Shown: positions 33,527 to 43,498, counted from the first letter of the stretch. The stretch: DNA of 64,000 bases from Bradyrhizobium sp. AUGA SZCCT0158 (GCF_018130065.1 NZ_JAFCME010000016.1:1-64000); one strand, 5' to 3'. Numbers and translations: made by a program. Notes: generated by a model not told the origin, from the letters alone.

Positions 33527-35749
33527 CTAGTGCCCCGCCGCCTTGTTCGCCGCCGCGTTGTTGAGCACGATCAGGCCGTCGACGGCGACGCCGACTTTGC
33601 TGTTGATCAGGAACGGATTGACGTCGATCGACGCAATGCGGGTTCCCGCGTCCGCCATCAGATTGGATAGCCCGACCAGCGCCTTCACCGCGGAAGCCTC
33701 GTGCAGCGCGGGCTTGCCGCGATAGCCCTTCATCTTGACGCCGGCCTTGGTCTTGCCGATCAGCTGTTTCGCCTCGTCGGCATCGAGCGGCGCGCCGGCA
33801 AGCGCCACGTCCTTCATCAGTTCGATATCGACGCCGCCGGTGCCGAACAGCACCACGGGGCCCATCTCGGCATCGAGCGAGGCGCCGACCACGAGTTCGA
33901 GGTCGGACTTGACCTGCTGCGCGATCAAAATGCCTTCGAGCTTCGGCTTGTTCTTCAGCTTCTTGACCCGCGCGGTGATGTCGTTGAACGCCTTCTTCAC
34001 CTCGGCGGAACTGTTGATGTTCAGCACCACACCGCCAATGTCCGATTTGTGCAGGATCTCGGCGCTGACCACCTTGGCGACGACGGGGAAGCCGATTTTT
34101 TTGGCGATCTTCACCGCATCCGCGGCGGTCTGCGCGATCTCTTCCTTTGAGACGGGAATGCCGTAGGCCTTCAGCAGCTTTTTCGAGGCGACTTCGTCGA
34201 GCGCCGCGGCGCCATTGGCGCTTCTTAGCGTCTTCTCCAGCACGGCACGGGCGGAAGCCTTCGAGCTCGACGCGATCTCCGGCACGACTTTGCGCAGCGA
34301 GGCATATTCGATCAACGACTTGATCGCACCCACCGCGCGGTCGAGGCCCTGCATGACCGCGATGTTCGGCAGCGACTTGCGCAGGCCCTTGGTGAATTCG
34401 GTAAAGCCGATCGACATCGCGCTGATGTAGACCACGGGCTTGCTGGCGGCGCCCGCCATGTCGTTGACGATACGCAAATTGCGCTCGCGCAGTTCGTGCG
34501 GCGCCTTCGGCAGTTCGGCGTCGATGATCACGATATCGGTGTCGGGATCGTCGATCATGATCTTGATCGACTGCATGTAGACGGAGGGGTCGACTACCGC
34601 GGCAAATCCGGCATCGAGCGGATTGCCGACGATGCTGCCCGGTCCGAGCATCTTTGCGAGTTTCTCGGTGGCGTCCGCGCTCAGCGGTGCGAAGTTGAGC
34701 CCGGCGGAATCGAACGCGTCGATCAAGAGGCCGCGCTTGCCGCCCGACAGCGACACGCCGGCGAGACGATTGCTCTTCGGCGGTTCCGCATGCACGAAAC
34801 ATTCGGTGGTCTCGATCAGTTCGTCGAGGCCGCGAACGCGGATCACACCCTCGCGCGTCGAGATCGCATCGAAGGTTTGGATGGAGCCGGCGAGCGCGCC
34901 GGTATGCGCCATCGCCGCCGCACGGCCGCCCTCGGAGGCACCGAGCTTGAGCGCGATGACAGGTTTGCCGGCGGCACGCGCGGCTTTGCAGGCCTCCCGA
35001 AACACTTTGGTGTTCCGCACGCCTTCGAGATAGACCACGATCACGCGGATACTTGGATCGGCCGCGAAATAGGCCATCAGGTCCGGAGTCTCGAGCCCGG
35101 TCTCGTTGCCGGTCGTGACCATGTAGCCGACACCGACGCCGCGATCTTCCAGCGCCTGCCGGATCGCCATCACGATCGCGCCGGATTGCCCGGCGATTGC
35201 GACGGGACCTGCTTCCATCGTCACGATGCGGTCATCGATATTGGTGAACAGGTTTTCGCCCGCGCTCAGATTGCCGAGGCAATTCGGGCCGGTGACGGCA
35301 AGGCCGGTTTCACGCACCGCCTCTTTCAGTTCGACCGCAAGCCGCTGGCTGTCGGCGTCCTGCAACTCGCTGAAACCCGAGGTGACGATGGTGGCGGAAC
35401 GCGCACCGGCGGCCGCGGCGTCGCGGATCACCTGCACCGCGAAACGCGCCGGTACCAGCACCAGCACGTGGTCGGGTTTCTCCGGCAGGCTGGCGAAATC
35501 CTTGTAACAGGGGACGCCCCAGATCGTTTCGCGCTTGGCGTTAACAGGGAACAGCTTGCCCTTGTATTGGTACTTGACCAGATTGTTCCAGATGCGCTCG
35601 GCATAGTTCCCGGGTTTGTCGGTCGCACCGACCAACACGATGTTGCGTGGGTGGAGCATGGCATGGATACTTTTGACGATGTCGCTGGCGTCGGACGAGG
35701 GCGACCAGTTTTCAGCCGAATGCGACGCGTTGACTACCCGAGCTTCCAT
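33527..35749 (-). CDS. NDP-forming acyl-CoA synthetase family protein
   Basis: A 740-residue fusion with the ADP-forming acetyl-CoA synthetase layout: CoA-binding Rossmann domain (residues about 30-160, HPRNIVLVGATDKPGNYAER), succinyl-CoA-ligase-like domains (about 165-470, VAIAGQSGAIVMA, SGGKRGLLID), and a C-terminal ATP-grasp domain (about 510-735, LLKAYGIPVSKEE, GFPVVAKVVSAEILHKSD). It would couple a CoA thioester to ATP or ADP. Acyl substrate unknown; acetate, propionate and aromatic acids are all known in the family. ATG 35749 is preferred, since the 25 residues before it are basic and non-conserved in look. Confidence 0.85.
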   Translation of the reverse strand: MEARVVNASHSAENWSPSSDASDIVKSIHAMLHPRNIVLVGATDKPGNYAERIWNNLVKYQYKGKLFPVNAKRETIWGVPCYKDFASLPEKPDHVLVLVPARFAVQVIRDAAAAGARSATIVTSGFSELQDADSQRLAVELKEAVRETGLAVTGPNCLGNLSAGENLFTNIDDRIVTMEAGPVAIAGQSGAIVMAIRQALEDRGVGVGYMVTTGNETGLETPDLMAYFAADPSIRVIVVYLEGVRNTKVFREACKAARAAGKPVIALKLGASEGGRAAAMAHTGALAGSIQTFDAISTREGVIRVRGLDELIETTECFVHAEPPKSNRLAGVSLSGGKRGLLIDAFDSAGLNFAPLSADATEKLAKMLGPGSIVGNPLDAGFAAVVDPSVYMQSIKIMIDDPDTDIVIIDAELPKAPHELRERNLRIVNDMAGAASKPVVYISAMSIGFTEFTKGLRKSLPNIAVMQGLDRAVGAIKSLIEYASLRKVVPEIASSSKASARAVLEKTLRSANGAAALDEVASKKLLKAYGIPVSKEEIAQTAADAVKIAKKIGFPVVAKVVSAEILHKSDIGGVVLNINSSAEVKKAFNDITARVKKLKNKPKLEGILIAQQVKSDLELVVGASLDAEMGPVVLFGTGGVDIELMKDVALAGAPLDADEAKQLIGKTKAGVKMKGYRGKPALHEASAVKALVGLSNLMADAGTRIASIDVNPFLINSKVGVAVDGLIVLNNAAANKAAGH

Positions 35750-35948
35750 GGAGCGTGCCCTTACCTTGTTGTTTCCTTTGGCAGACGGCGATCTCGTGCG
35801 ATCGCTTCGGCCATGCGTTTTCATTCTTTTTATTGAGACTTGAGGAGGGTGGCAACACGCGTTGGCCCGATAGCGCCCTTTGCGCAGCGCACGATATCCC
35901 GGCAGGCGGAGTATTCATCGTCGCCCCGGGATTGACGGGCGGATGAAC

Positions 35949-36518
35949 TCAGGGAACAGGCCCGATCAAGGTGGCGTGCAGGAGATAGCGATCCGGCCCT
36001 GGCGTCAGCGCTTCGAACGGCCAGCAGGTCGACAGCACCAGTCCATATCCGTCGCGCAGCGGATCGATGCCCGAAGCATCGAAACGCACGATCGAGGTCG
36101 AATCCGCGCGATATCGGAATTTCTTGCCGTCGCGGCGCGTGACGTCGATCTCGTCGCCGATGGCGACATTTTGCAGGAAGCGGAAATGCGTATCTCGGTG
36201 CGCGGAGTAGACGGCGACGCCGCGCTCGCCCGCATCGGGTGTGTTCTCGACATGGCCCGGGCCGAACGCGAGCGCCTGGCCGCTGCTCCCGGCCAGCACG
36301 ATGGTGCTGGCATGGATCCGCTTTATTTCGATGCGGGCCACCGGCCAGGTATCCGCCCATGACCACGGCCTTGTCTCGCGGCCGGTGGCGATGGATTCGG
36401 TGAACGCGCGCTCCAGTAGGATCTGCGCGAGCGTCGCCTTGGCGTAGATGTAGCCTCCTTGGCCGAGCAGGATGAGGCCGGCGACGGCGAGGAGGAGAGG
36501 GAGGATGAAGCGACACAT
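35949..36518 (-). CDS. Class GN sortase
   Basis: Transpeptidase of 189 aa with an N-terminal membrane anchor (residues 3-25). The sortase catalytic set is visible: His107 (YSAHRDTHF), Cys165 (VLSTCWPF) and Arg177 (GPDRYLL). Class GN sortases occur in Gram-negative bacteria as a pair with one VIT/VWA target protein, which is the gene directly upstream here. Start ATG 36518 is set by the membrane anchor; upstream frame sequence lies inside a palindromic repeat. It probably processes or tethers that single substrate in the periplasm. Confidence 0.9.
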   Translation of the reverse strand: MCRFILPLLLAVAGLILLGQGGYIYAKATLAQILLERAFTESIATGRETRPWSWADTWPVARIEIKRIHASTIVLAGSSGQALAFGPGHVENTPDAGERGVAVYSAHRDTHFRFLQNVAIGDEIDVTRRDGKKFRYRADSTSIVRFDASGIDPLRDGYGLVLSTCWPFEALTPGPDRYLLHATLIGPVP

Positions 36519-36530
36519 TTGGAACCTCCC

Positions 36531-36639
36531 GTCATTGCGAGCCACCGGGTCGCGCGGATGCGCCCGATGACAGGCTCCGCGAAGCAATCCATACTTTCTT
36601 TGCCGCGCGGTGGATTGCTTCGCTGCGCTCGCAATGACG
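36531..36639. repeat. Palindromic element between sortase and its substrate
   Basis: Outer arms gtcattgcgagc (36531-36542) and gctcgcaatgac (36628-36639) are perfect complements, with an inner gcgaagcaatcc/ggattgcttcgc pair. The same inner text occurs at 54130-54208. It separates the sortase from the gene it serves. Confidence 0.7.
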
Positions 36640-36732
36640 GTTCGAAAAAAAGTCGCGCGCGCGACCCTGGGGGACGGAGGGCCGCGCGCGCATTCGGGAG
36701 GAGCTCGGGGGGCCTCCTCCGTCAAGGGGGCG

Positions 36733-39003
36733 TCAGGGGATCAACGCCTGGCGCCGATTGAACGCGAACAGGACAAGACTGAATATGAGGAAGATCACAC
36801 CCAGGATCATTCTCAGTTCGGCATCGGTCGCGGTCTTCGGGAGCTGGACCGTGTTCGGCGCTGCCGTGACCGCAGGGGCCGCGCGTTTCAACGCCGCGAC
36901 CTGAACCCTGGCCTCGCCGGCCTCGGCGCGACGTTCCATCGGCGTGACCGGCAGTCGCGGGCGTTCACCGAACACTTTGGCGAAATCCCACCCGGCCGGC
37001 AGGTTGATCGGCAGTTCCGAAACTTTCAGCGGTTCGCCTTCGGGACGGCTCGGCGTCTTGTCGACCGCGACGAGGCTGGTCAGCCGCGTCACCAGTTGAT
37101 GATCGAGTGCGAGCGCGAGGATGGTCTTGTCGGCATCCTCCGGGCTCTCCTGCCGTGTGGTGCGCGCAACTTCGGCATCGGCAATCTTGCGCCGCGCCCA
37201 TAGTTTCGACAGGCCCTTGCCCTCGGCCGCGCTCGCCAGCGGAAGCGTCACCACCCACGGACGGTCACCGATCCGGCCCTTGATCTCGACCGAGCCGGCG
37301 AGCTTGTCGAGTTTGGCGGCAAGAATCAGCGGCTCATCGCGGTAGAGGTCCGGGATCGGCGATGGGGTGATGTCGGCGGTGGCGTCGGAGAATTTGGCGG
37401 TGAGGTTGTTCACCGCCGGATTCTCCAGTTTCGAGAACAGCCCACGCATGCGCTCCTCGACCTGTTCCACCGAGCCGATATGGGTGAAGGCGCCGCGGCC
37501 GAGTTCGGCGGCACGCGTCATCAGATGGGTGTTCGGGGCCGAGCCGATGCCGACCATGAAGATGCGCGAGCGGCCACGCAGCGCGTTGATGGTCTCGAAC
37601 AATTGCTGCTCATTGCCGATCGCGCCGTCGGTCAGGAACACGACCTGGCGGACATAATTGGAATCGCCAACGCTGTCGCTGAGCGCGGCGCGCATCGCCG
37701 GCACCATTTCGGTGCCCCCATTGGCCTGCAGCGCGCCGACGAACGAGGTCGCTTGACCGACACGCTCGCGGTCGGCCGGCACCGAGGCCGGGAACAGCAT
37801 CTCCATGGTGTGATCGAAGCGGATCACGTTGAAGCGGTCGGCAGGCTGCAGGCGGCCGAGCGCGTAAGTGAGGCTGGCCTTGGCCTGGATGATCGAGACG
37901 CCGCCCATCGAGCCGGAATTGTCGATCACGAAGATCACCTCGCGCGGCAGTGGCTTCCTGTCGTTCTGTTCGACCGAAGGCGGCGTCACGAAGGCAAGCA
38001 GATAATCGCTGCCGCCGACATGTTCGCGAAACAGGCCGACCGACGGCGCCTTCTCCGCGGCAGGCTTCCAGGTGAGTTCAAAGTCGCGATCCGCCGGCAC
38101 CACGCCTTCGGCGAGCTTGATGATGAACGTGCTGCCGTCGGGGCTTTCGGTCTTGATGGTGTGATGATGGCTCTTGATCTCGCCGATCGGGAATCCGGCC
38201 TGCAGGCGAACCGTGATACTTGTCGGATTGACCGGCGCGTTGGTCGCGGGATCGAGCACCTGCGGAGAGATGCGGTCGCGGTCCGGCACCGGATCGGATT
38301 TGCTGGCGCCCCAGCCGCCGCCGGGGCGGAAGTCGACGCTCTGCACCACGGGTGCGGGATTGTAGCGCGGCCCGATCACCATCGGCAGCCGCAGCGAGAA
38401 TTCATTGCCGCTCTGTGCTACCTGCTCCTGATACTCGATCTGCACCAGCACGGTTTCGCCGGGACCGATATTGGCGACCGAATTGGTGAAGATATTCGGC
38501 CGTTCCTGTTCGGTCAGCGCCGCCTTCTGTCCGTTACGTGCCGCTTGCTCATAGATGATGCGGGCCTGTTGCCGCTCCTTGATGTCGCCGACGATGACGC
38601 GGTCGCCGACCACCATCTTCAGCGTATCGACGGCGCCGCCGGAGGGCAGCGGATAGACGTAAACCGCCTCGACCCAGTGTTGCGTCGGGTTGCGAAAAAT
38701 CTGCGTGACGCGGGCGCGGACCGTGGGGCCGGACACGGTGATATCGACATCGATGCCGAGCCGCGAGGCGTCGGTGTAGCCGTCCTCGGTCTTCAGCAGA
38801 AGCGAACCGGAACGGACATCGCCCGGCTTGAGGAAAGTGGTCTGCGCGCGCTCCGCCGACCAGGCCGGTTCAAAGCTCAAAAATAAGGCCGCAAATCCGA
38901 TCAGGAGTGCGGCGGCGCCTTCAAAAGCGAAGAACAGTATTACGCGCATTTTGCGCGACAGACGCGTACGCCTGTCAGGCTGGATTTCACCGCAGATCGT
39001 CAT
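36733..39003 (-). CDS. Sortase target protein with VIT and VWA domains
   Basis: A 756-residue exported protein. A hydrophobic segment (residues about 20-45) serves as signal. Next comes the VIT domain (about 75-210, with YVYPLPSGGAVD and ERPNIFTNSVANI), then a VWA domain with metal site FVIDNSGSMGG. The C terminus has LPKTA (residues 721-725), a hydrophobic helix and basic residues, which is a sortase sorting signal. The start ATG 39003 follows GAGAAGGAA; the frame is open further upstream but only as a shadow. It corresponds to the marine proteobacterial sortase target family. Role unknown, perhaps envelope adhesion. Confidence 0.9.
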   Translation of the reverse strand: MTICGEIQPDRRTRLSRKMRVILFFAFEGAAALLIGFAALFLSFEPAWSAERAQTTFLKPGDVRSGSLLLKTEDGYTDASRLGIDVDITVSGPTVRARVTQIFRNPTQHWVEAVYVYPLPSGGAVDTLKMVVGDRVIVGDIKERQQARIIYEQAARNGQKAALTEQERPNIFTNSVANIGPGETVLVQIEYQEQVAQSGNEFSLRLPMVIGPRYNPAPVVQSVDFRPGGGWGASKSDPVPDRDRISPQVLDPATNAPVNPTSITVRLQAGFPIGEIKSHHHTIKTESPDGSTFIIKLAEGVVPADRDFELTWKPAAEKAPSVGLFREHVGGSDYLLAFVTPPSVEQNDRKPLPREVIFVIDNSGSMGGVSIIQAKASLTYALGRLQPADRFNVIRFDHTMEMLFPASVPADRERVGQATSFVGALQANGGTEMVPAMRAALSDSVGDSNYVRQVVFLTDGAIGNEQQLFETINALRGRSRIFMVGIGSAPNTHLMTRAAELGRGAFTHIGSVEQVEERMRGLFSKLENPAVNNLTAKFSDATADITPSPIPDLYRDEPLILAAKLDKLAGSVEIKGRIGDRPWVVTLPLASAAEGKGLSKLWARRKIADAEVARTTRQESPEDADKTILALALDHQLVTRLTSLVAVDKTPSRPEGEPLKVSELPINLPAGWDFAKVFGERPRLPVTPMERRAEAGEARVQVAALKRAAPAVTAAPNTVQLPKTATDAELRMILGVIFLIFSLVLFAFNRRQALIP

Positions 39004-39192
39004 TTCCTTCTCCCGTGCGACGTGTTCGTCGTGCAGGAAATCTCCGGTAACGCGCTGACGGGCGCGAGCGGAATGATCGGCATTGTTCAGCCTGACGCCA
39101 GCGCAGTGCGCCACGGCAGGGGCGGCTTTGTGCGGGTTTGTGATGGATTGTGCGTCTGGTAGACTGCCCAAACAGGCCGAACAGGGGTGACG

Positions 39193-39957
39193 ATGCCGAC
39201 GCCGGACAAGCAGCTTTCCGCCGAACAACGCCGGCAGATCGCCGATACCATTCGGGAAGAGATCGCCCGCCGCCGCATCTCCCGGCAATCGTTGGCCGAA
39301 CTCGCAAAACTCAGTCTTTCGACGCTGGAAAAGGTGCTCGGCGGCCGCCGTCCATTCACACTCGCGACCACGGTCCGGCTCGAACAGGCGCTCGGCGTAT
39401 CCCTGCGCAAGACGGTGGATGCGCCGGCGCCGGCCGCGCCGGTCAATGGCGACATCGCGCCAGATGGATTGGGCGCCTATTCGCGCCGCGCGGTGGCGTG
39501 GATCGAAGGCGCTTATGTCACGATACGGCCGTCGTTCGGCGACAAGGACGCGATCTTCGCCTACCTCACCGAGATTGTCTGGAGTGATGCGGCCTCGTCG
39601 CTCGTGTTCCACGAAGGCGAGCGGCAGGATGCCTTGTACACCCAGTTCGGCGAAGTCGCGGTGCCGAACCAGTCCGGCCACATCTATCTCGTCACCAACC
39701 GGAACGGTCAGCATCGTCTGATCACGGTGGCGCGCGTGGCGATTTCCGGTGAAATGTACGGCATCATCACCACGCTGCTGGCGGGGCGCGGCTCCATGCT
39801 GACGCCGATTGCGGCTCCGATCGCGTATGTGCCGATCAAGATGGTCGCAAACCCGAGTTTTGGGCGCATATCGTCCGATAATGCCAATTATGCGCTGTAT
39901 CGCGAACGTCTGCGGCGGACGATCGATGAGCCGTTTGCCATGTTTCTGCCCGGTTAG
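39193..39957 (+). CDS. XRE-type regulator divergent from the sortase substrate
   Basis: A 254-residue DNA-binding protein. Residues about 10-70 are a Cro/CI helix-turn-helix (RISRQSLAELAKLSLSTLEK, then TTVRLEQALGVSL). From about 95 on is a domain I cannot name, beta-rich (YVTIRPSFGDKDAIFAYLTE, GHIYLVTNRNG), possibly ligand-binding. AGGGG lies five bases before ATG 39193; a GTG at 39187 is the alternative. Divergent from the VIT/VWA gene over 189 bases, so it plausibly controls the sortase pair. Confidence 0.75.
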   Translation: MPTPDKQLSAEQRRQIADTIREEIARRRISRQSLAELAKLSLSTLEKVLGGRRPFTLATTVRLEQALGVSLRKTVDAPAPAAPVNGDIAPDGLGAYSRRAVAWIEGAYVTIRPSFGDKDAIFAYLTEIVWSDAASSLVFHEGERQDALYTQFGEVAVPNQSGHIYLVTNRNGQHRLITVARVAISGEMYGIITTLLAGRGSMLTPIAAPIAYVPIKMVANPSFGRISSDNANYALYRERLRRTIDEPFAMFLPG

Positions 39958-40160
39958 AGCCTGTTTTTGACGCGTTTCTTGACGCGCTATCGTCCCTTGT
40001 AATTCCCGCGCAAAGGGCCTATATCCCGCTTATTCGAATTGTCGTTTGCCTTGTTGACTACGCCGACACCGGCCCATCCCCAAGACATCGTTGAAATCGG
40101 ATCAAGCTCACGCGGAGGTCGTGTGAGCAAAGCGCATTTGCGCATCTTGGAGATAGTTAC

Positions 40161-40370
40161 ATGGCTACCGGAACAGTTAAGTGGTTTAACGCGACCAAGG
40201 GTTTTGGCTTCATTCAGCCCGACGATGGTGGAACGGACGTGTTCGTTCACATCTCGGCTGTCGAACGCGCAGGCCTGAGCTCGCTCAACGAAGGTCAGAA
40301 GATCTCGTTCGAAGCGAAGAAGGACCCGATGCGCGGCAAGACCAGCGCTGAGAACCTTCGCGTCGACTAA
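40161..40370 (+). CDS. Cold-shock-domain RNA chaperone
   Basis: A 69-residue CspA-family protein, essentially one cold-shock domain. RNP1 is KGFGFIQP and RNP2 is DVFVHIS, with ATGTVKWFNATKG at the start. It binds single-stranded RNA and DNA and resolves RNA structure. The gap upstream (203 bases) probably contains a long 5' leader, as is usual for csp genes, and the gene is closed by a strong terminator at 40436. Which Csp paralogue it is cannot be told. Confidence 0.96.
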   Translation: MATGTVKWFNATKGFGFIQPDDGGTDVFVHISAVERAGLSSLNEGQKISFEAKKDPMRGKTSAENLRVD

Positions 40371-40435
40371 CAAAGGTTGCTGATTACGGATTACCACGGA
40401 TGTACTGGGATCCTCTAATTAGCCTCTGATACAGA

Positions 40436-40466
40436 AGCCCGCCGGTGCAAATCGGCGGGCTTTTTG
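40436..40466 (+). terminator. Rho-independent terminator of the cold-shock gene
   Basis: Perfect 8-bp GC stem GCCCGCCG (40437-40444) / CGGCGGGC (40453-40460), an 8-base loop and a run TTTTT directly after. It is the clearest intrinsic terminator in the window. Confidence 0.92.
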
Positions 40467-40480
40467 TTGCCAGCACATCA

Positions 40481-42028
40481 TCACGAGGCAATGGCTTTGT
40501 CGGTCGGCTTCGAAACGCTGAAATTCTTTCGCAGCGTCGGCTTGTGAATCTTTCCCGTCGCGTTGCGCGGCAGGGCGTCGACGAACTCGATCAGCCGCGG
40601 GCATTTGAACCGCGCCAGATTGGCCTGGCAGTGCGCGTGGATGTCGTCGGCCGAAAGCGTATGGCCGGGCTTCACGGCCACGATCGCCATGCCGACTTCG
40701 CCCCATTGCTCGTTCGGGATGCCGATCACGGCGGCTTCGGCGATGGCCGTCAATTGATGCAGCACGCTCTCGACCTCGGCCGGATAGACGTTCTCGCCGC
40801 CGGAAATGTACATGTCCTTCCAGCGATCGACGATGTAGTAGAAGCCCTCTTCATCGACGCGCGTGGCATCACCGGTGTGCAGCCAGCCGTCGGTGAAGGA
40901 TGATTGATTGGCATCCGGCCTGTTCCAGTAGCCGGGCGTGACGTTCGGTCCCTTGACCCAGAGTTCACCGAGCTCGCCGACATCGGCGTCCGTCCCATCA
41001 GGGCGAACGATCCGCACTTCCGTATGCAGCACCGGCTTGCCGGAGGAGCCGGCCTTGCGCGCGGCGTCCTCCTTGTCGAGCGTCAGCACCGCGGGGCTGG
41101 TCTCGGTCATGCCGTACCCCTGCTGCAAGGCGACGCCGCGGGCTTCCCATATTTTCAGCAGCGGCACCGGCATCGGCGCGCCACCGACACCGCCGATCAC
41201 GAGCCGGCTGAAATCGGCTGCAGCAAACGACGGATGCTGCGACATGAACTGGTAGATCGCGGGCACGCCGAAGAACTGGTTGATGCCTTGGGAGGGATCG
41301 CTGATCAATTGCAGCGCAAGCCCAGGATCGAACGCGCGCATGATCAGCACGGTGCCGCCGGCGTGGAGCACGGGATTGGTGTAGCAATTCAGCCCGCCGG
41401 TGTGGAACAGCGGCAGCACCGTGAGCAGCACCGACGACGGCGAGATGTACGCGGGACCGCCGAGATTGACGCAATTCCAGAACGTCATGCCGTGGGTGAT
41501 GATCGCGCCCTTCGGCTGGCCCGTAGTGCCCGAGGTGTACATGATGGTCGAGATGTCATCGAGCGTGACCATCTCCGCGCGATCGAGCGGCTTTGACGCG
41601 GCGATCGCCGCTTCATAGGAGCCACCCGGACCAAGCAGCAATGCCGATGAAACGTTGCAGAGTTTGGCGACCGATAGCGCGACCTCGGCAAGATCGGTGT
41701 CGTGGATCATGACCTTTGGCGAGGCGTCGCCGACAATGAACTGCAGCTCGGGAACGGTGAGGCGGGTGTTGAGCGGCAGGAACACGGCGCCGATCCGGAA
41801 GCAGGCGAACTGCACCTCCAGCGTATCTGATGTGTTCAGCGCCAGCACCGCGACCCGGTCGCCGCGCGCGATCTTGAGTTTGTCGCGCAGATGGGTGGCG
41901 AGCAGCGAGATCCGCGTATCAAACTCCGCATAGGAAAGCCGGCGCTGGCTGGTGAGGTCGATCGCCGCGATCTTATCCGGCGTGCGGCGGCCGAAATGGG
42001 CGATCCAGTCGTAATAGCGGACGGACAA
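40481..42028 (-). CDS. Acyl-CoA synthetase (AMP-forming)
   Basis: ANL-superfamily ligase of 515 aa that activates a carboxylic acid to its CoA ester through an acyl-AMP. The P-loop-like motif is IMYTSGTTGQPKGAI; GYGMTETSP is the adenine-binding motif, WLHTGDATRVDEEGF motif A7-like, and LPRNATGKIHKPTL holds the catalytic lysine. Next upstream on the strand is an ABC binding protein gene, 88 bases away. Chain-length preference unknown; the region suggests medium, branched or aromatic acids. Confidence 0.9.
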   Translation of the reverse strand: MSVRYYDWIAHFGRRTPDKIAAIDLTSQRRLSYAEFDTRISLLATHLRDKLKIARGDRVAVLALNTSDTLEVQFACFRIGAVFLPLNTRLTVPELQFIVGDASPKVMIHDTDLAEVALSVAKLCNVSSALLLGPGGSYEAAIAASKPLDRAEMVTLDDISTIMYTSGTTGQPKGAIITHGMTFWNCVNLGGPAYISPSSVLLTVLPLFHTGGLNCYTNPVLHAGGTVLIMRAFDPGLALQLISDPSQGINQFFGVPAIYQFMSQHPSFAAADFSRLVIGGVGGAPMPVPLLKIWEARGVALQQGYGMTETSPAVLTLDKEDAARKAGSSGKPVLHTEVRIVRPDGTDADVGELGELWVKGPNVTPGYWNRPDANQSSFTDGWLHTGDATRVDEEGFYYIVDRWKDMYISGGENVYPAEVESVLHQLTAIAEAAVIGIPNEQWGEVGMAIVAVKPGHTLSADDIHAHCQANLARFKCPRLIEFVDALPRNATGKIHKPTLRKNFSVSKPTDKAIAS

Positions 42029-42058
42029 GGCTTCCTCCTGACGTCGCGCGTGCGCGTT

Positions 42059-42083
42059 GCACCCGCGGTCTCGTGTGCGATTG
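42059..42083 (-). repeat. 25-bp fragment of the long end repeat
   Basis: The 25 bases here are identical to 63075-63099 (central part gcacccgcggtctcgtgtgc). It is a small relic of the repeat family found at both ends of the window. Confidence 0.6.
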
Positions 42084-42116
42084 AGTCAGACTCTGAGGGC
42101 GAGGGAGCGAGCCACT

Positions 42117-43325
42117 TCACGAACCCCGCAGCAATTCGCTGATCACGTTGAACTGGTTGTCGCGAAATTCGACCATGTAGCCGTCCTTGATGGGGCGATA
42201 GTCTTTCGGTGAGGTGTTGAGCTTGACGCCCGGCATCAAGAGCGGCAGTTGCACATCCCTGAGGTTGGCGGCCTGCGCCATGATGTTCTCGCGGCTCAGA
42301 TCGTTCTTGCACTGCTCCAGCACCACCACCAGCGCTTGGGCGACCATGTAGCCATATCCGGCGGCGAAATTCGCCGGATCGACTTTCGGCACCCGCGCCT
42401 TCATGAATTCGCGGTAGGCGATCAGGTCAGGATCTTTGGAGTCGGCCGCATAGGGCTTTAGCGATCCGACCGACATGATGCCGCTCGCGGCCTCCAAGCC
42501 CGCCGGCACCATCACGGTTTCCTTGTTGGCGCAGCCCGAGGAGATGAAGCGCATCGGACGCCAGCCGGTCTCATAGGCTTTGCGGATCGCCTGCGCGCAG
42601 GCGCGCGGCGTCACGCTGTAGATCAGGAAAACGTCGGCCTTGGTATTGGCAAGGGTGAGGATCTGCGAATCCACGCTGGGATCGGCGACTTCGAAGCTCG
42701 ATGCCAGCGCGATCGCCTTGTCGGCGTCGGCCCCAAGCGCCTCTTTCACGCCGCGCAAATAATCCTTCCCGGCGTCGTCGTTCTGGTAAAGGATCGCAAA
42801 GCGTGCATTGGGATTTTTGGCGCGCGCATAGCGCACGTCGATGCCGGCTTCCTCGACGTAATTCGGTGCCCAGGGCAGCGCCATCAGCCAGGGCTGGTTG
42901 ACCGGATCGTTCCATTTCGACGCGGATGAGATCAGGAACAGGTGCGGCACCTTGGCGCTGTTGAGGTACTTTGCGGTCGCCGAACTCGGCGCGGTGCCCA
43001 TGGTGCCGAACATGAAGGCGACGTTGTCGCTTTCGACCAGCCGCCGCGTCGCCTCGACCGTCTTCGGCGGCGAGAAGCCGTCGTCAAGCGAGACCATGTT
43101 GAGCTTGCGCCCGTTGACGCCCCCCTTCTCGTTGACCATGTCGAAATAGCCGGCAAAGGCCTTGCCGACGACGCTGAGCGCCGAGGCCGGGCCGCTATAC
43201 GGCATGATGTTGCCGAACTTGATTTCGGTAGCGGTGATGCCGGGCTGTTGCGCGAAGGCAGCTGACGATGCGGCGAGGGACAGCGCCAGGAAAATGGCCG
43301 GGACAGATTGGCTCCATCGGATCAT
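42117..43325 (-). CDS. Branched-chain-type ABC binding protein
   Basis: Periplasmic binding protein of the LivK/leucine-isoleucine-valine type, 402 aa. Signal peptide residues 1-26, ending AAFAQQ. The mature start (ITATEIKFGNIMPYSGPAS) and the NEKGGVNGRKLNMVSLDDGF and ESDNVAFMFGTMG segments are typical. No permease or ATPase genes are adjacent. It sits before the acyl-CoA ligase in the same direction, so an acidic or aromatic catabolic substrate is more likely than an amino acid. It is divergent from the first acyl-CoA dehydrogenase gene. Confidence 0.88.
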   Translation of the reverse strand: MIRWSQSVPAIFLALSLAASSAAFAQQPGITATEIKFGNIMPYSGPASALSVVGKAFAGYFDMVNEKGGVNGRKLNMVSLDDGFSPPKTVEATRRLVESDNVAFMFGTMGTAPSSATAKYLNSAKVPHLFLISSASKWNDPVNQPWLMALPWAPNYVEEAGIDVRYARAKNPNARFAILYQNDDAGKDYLRGVKEALGADADKAIALASSFEVADPSVDSQILTLANTKADVFLIYSVTPRACAQAIRKAYETGWRPMRFISSGCANKETVMVPAGLEAASGIMSVGSLKPYAADSKDPDLIAYREFMKARVPKVDPANFAAGYGYMVAQALVVVLEQCKNDLSRENIMAQAANLRDVQLPLLMPGVKLNTSPKDYRPIKDGYMVEFRDNQFNVISELLRGS

Positions 43326-43498
43326 GCTTCATCTCCCCGGCGTTTTGCCGATTTTGTGTTATTGCTTTTTTGCAGAAGGCTAGGGCATGGCCGGGGAACC
43401 GGTCTTGCGTTGAGTTGCTGGCGCTGGCGCCCGCCAGCCGCTCAACGCAAGTTTACGCAGGCCGATTCAGGGCATCGTGATTCCGTCGGGAGGACAGC

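Noticed and set aside
39004..39714. 237-codon upstream extension of the VIT/VWA protein
   Set aside because: The frame is open but opposite the XRE gene, lacks codon pattern, and ATG 39003 has a strong ribosome binding site followed by a signal segment.
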